In this document: in pieces, positions 17,829 to 19,223 of the stretch | How the letters are laid out: each line of letters opens with the position of its first letter | Position numbering within the stretch: the stretch's first letter is position 1 | Source of the DNA: Candolleomyces eurysporus | Lineage: Eukaryota > Basidiomycota > Agaricomycetes > Agaricales > Psathyrellaceae | Direction: 5' to 3' | DNA: 19,223 nt | NCBI GenBank assembly: GCA_027579435.1 | Contig: JANBPK010001367.1 | Location: 1-19,223, forward strand | The notes under the pieces: model-generated | Told to the model about the DNA's origin: nothing | The model's input: the letters and a program-made list of their open reading frames with translations, nothing else | Databases searched by the model: none | Made by a program: the position numbers and the translations under genes

Positions 17829-18559
17829 TCAGAGACCAAGGCCGTGATATCTACAGAAGAAAGTGAGGAAAGAGGGATGAAGAAAAAGCTAAAAGAAAGG
17901 TACTGACTCCAAGGAGAGTCCTCTCTGCCAAACACCATCTGCTGGGACGTGCGGAAGCGGGGCACACAAGTATCAAAACCGCAGGTTTGCTTCAGAAGGG
18001 CGCACTGGTTACAGCAAACTCTGTTGAGGAGGTCTCCCCCAGTACAGACAAGGCCGTGCGAGGCGCATTGTCCACAAGCCGGGCTTACATGAGGAAAGAA
18101 AAAAGAATAAAAAAAANGACTTCAAAAAGAAAGCAATCAACAGTAGCAAAAGGCTTACCCAGTCTGGTACCGGGCCAGAATGAACTGGTACGGTCAGCTC
18201 GTGGAGAGCCGCTGACTGGAGGAAGAGGGGACCGGACTCATAAANTAGAGAGCGAGCTTGATGCAGGAGTATGAGCGTAATCTTTGTTCTTTTGGTGACA
18301 CTTCTTGCCAGATGAGACACAGGACTGGACGCCGAGGGGTGGAAGCAGCTTGGAATGCTTGATGACAGTCAACAGCCAACCAGCATAGCTCAGCTTACAT
18401 GCAGATGGGGCAGCACGGCCTTTAGACAAAGCCGAGGGCAAGGTGATTGTCAGAGGATTGGCCTCTACCTTTTCCTCCTCCTTGTCATCTTGAAGTTTGT
18501 TGATTTCAACATCCGGTGATACGCCTGAGATATGACTAGCTTCATAATCAACAAATAAG
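17829..18559 (-). pseudogene. Gene remnant with a Zn2Cys6-like cysteine cluster
   Basis: Three exons are inferred on the minus strand: up to 18159, 18083-17904 and 17850-17829, joined by introns 18158-18084 (GTAAGC...GTAAG) and 17903-17851 (GTACCT...TGTAG, 53 bp). Exon 2 reads PACGQCASHGLVC...CCNQCALLKQTC, that is C-x2-C-x6-C-x10-C-x2-C-x6-C, the spacing of the fungal Zn(II)2Cys6 cluster. The usual basic residues after the second Cys are missing. The last exon gives YHGLGL then TGA. Upstream frames are ambiguous: one is acidic (LQDDKEEEKVEA, then ACKLSYAGWLL); another (RPYQFILARYQTG) joins exon 2 in phase but has a TGA. An N at 18245 lies at the frame change. The family beyond the cluster is unknown. 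Confidence 0.5.
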
Positions 18560-18561
18560 AG

Positions 18562-18633
18562 TGGCTCCAGCAGGATTCGAACCTGCGACCCCTACACTAT
18601 GGCCGTGTTGCTCTACCACTGAGCTATGGTGCC
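18562..18633 (-). tRNA. tRNA-like gene, anticodon uncertain, possibly a pseudogene
   Basis: On the minus strand a 72-nt sequence folds as a cloverleaf. Acceptor GGCACCA/TGGAGCC has one A-A mismatch; D stem GCTC/GAGC has loop AGTGGTA; T stem GCAGG/CCTGC is perfect with loop TTCGAAT. Pol III boxes are good: A box TAGCTCAGTGG and B box GGTTCGAATCC. The anticodon arm is poor: the best pairing is ACAC/GTGT around GGCCATA, placing CCA at the anticodon but G where U33 is expected. It could be a decayed tRNA-Trp-like gene or a tRNA-derived repeat. No intron is seen. It lies inside the minus-strand LTR element, about 310 bp downstream of its primer site. Confidence 0.6.
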
Positions 18634-18940
18634 TGTAGTTGTGTGCCCCCGGTACCTAGGTCTTAGTCCCCTTCCTGGGCGATGCCTAGACGCTGTACCA
18701 GTGCTCATTATCAACCACCCATCATCTCCCCCCNGACTTTAGACTGAATGGTCCTCCATTCACACACAGTGTACTTGCGAAGATGACCCCGCACGCGCCT
18801 AACCGGCAGCTGGCTAGTCACCCCAATTGGTGCTGTGCAATCTAAAGCCTAGTGAAGATAATGGTTACACTCGTCTCTATTGAATTACTACACCAATGCA
18901 CATCTCAACCGTGGGAATTCAGGGCCATATTGGAAAATGA
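18634..18940 (-). other. Leader region of the minus-strand element
   Basis: Between the tRNA-like gene and the primer binding site no ORF is convincing. Sequence is mixed composition, with one N at 18734 in a C-run. As position after a primer site suggests, this could be the untranslated leader and packaging region; no motif proves it. Confidence 0.35.
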
Positions 18941-18959
18941 CCCCTCGCGGTGGGCTCCA
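18941..18959 (-). other. Primer binding site of the minus-strand element
   Basis: On the minus strand TGGAGCCCACCGCGAGGGG, identical to 628-646. It starts 5 nt after the LTR end CTGCACATCA (18974-18965). This fixes copy E as a 5' LTR and the element as minus-strand. Confidence 0.8.
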
Positions 18960-18964
18960 ATAGA

Positions 18965-19223
18965 TGATGTGCAGGTAGCGAACTAGGGCTCTCTAACCAA
19001 CAAAACTATAGAACTCAAACACACACACACAACCACAACAACACAACACACCAAATACCTTCGTGAAGATAAANGGCGGGCAAGGGGTATAGGTAAAAGC
19101 TCTAAGTCGAGTCGACAGAGGCTTCTAGAACTCTTCTTGTACGATCGCAAGTTCGAGGGGGAGCTAAGGCTCAACCAGCAACGATAGAAATGCTTCACGA
19201 AGTGACTTCGCTAACACACGGTA
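18965..19223 (-). repeat. Minus-strand 5' LTR, copy E (partial)
   Basis: Near-identical to 12147-12403 (9 substitutions, 8 of them transitions). It ends CTGCACATCA on the minus strand and is followed by the primer binding site. Its outer part lies beyond the window edge. N at 19074 is an extra base relative to copy D. A CA microsatellite is at about 19019-19031. Confidence 0.85.

Noticed and set aside
18562..18633. The tRNA-like gene as primer donor for the adjacent primer site
   Set aside because: The primer site matches the sense of its 3' end (TGGAGCC), not the complement, so it could not prime there.
1..19223. CRISPR arrays, rRNA or bacterial operons
   Set aside because: No regularly spaced repeats, no rRNA-like sequence, and introns are present, so the DNA is eukaryotic.

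Overview
The window looks like a transposon-rich stretch of a basidiomycete (Agaricomycete-like) genome. The reasons are short spliceosomal introns of 48-75 bp with GT...AG ends, a Ty3/Gypsy element whose domain order and motifs match those I know from Agaricomycetes, a multi-exon hAT transposase, and the absence of ordinary host genes. I cannot name the species; a Rhizoctonia-like fungus is only a guess. Single N characters lie beside homopolymer runs.

Layout. 1-627: LTR sequence on the + strand (a diverged LTR end, 1-341, followed by another LTR, about 342-627). 628-646: primer binding site. 674-7651: decayed gag-protease-RT-RNase H-integrase of a Ty3 element, broken by in-frame TGA codons, frameshifts and a 22-bp duplication. 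7656-9206: a convergent antisense gene remnant, ending in a Lys/Glu-rich tail, whose stop lies 4 bp from the integrase stop. 9207-10190: noncoding tail packed with the word GCGGC. About 10190-10447: diverged 3' LTR. 10448-11124: no gene, one strong palindrome. 11125-12141 (-): a two-exon unknown gene, split by a 272-bp CACTG-ended MITE and by an 8-bp duplication. 12147 to about 12480 (-): LTR. 12817-17117 (+): a nearly complete hAT transposon with 8-bp target duplication, subterminal repeats and a 10-exon transposase. 17126-18560 (-): unknown gene remnants, one with a Zn2Cys6-like cysteine cluster. 18562-18633 (-): tRNA-like gene. 18941-18959 (-): a second copy of the same primer binding site, next to a second minus-strand LTR (18965-19223, running off the window).

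How it fits together. The two minus-strand LTRs and the minus-strand primer site fit one element whose 5' LTR is at the right edge and whose 3' LTR is at 12147-12480. Without the nested hAT its interior is only about 2.2 kb and shows no gag or pol, so it would be non-autonomous; the interior instead carries intron-bearing gene fragments and a tRNA-like gene. The hAT inserted into that interior later. Independently, a CACTA-type MITE landed in the first codons of the gene that starts 5 bp past the LTR end. Decay is strongly biased: most nonsense codons are TGA where CGA (Arg) is expected, and 7 of the 9 substitutions between the two minus LTRs are transitions at CpG, as expected from deamination of methylated CpG.
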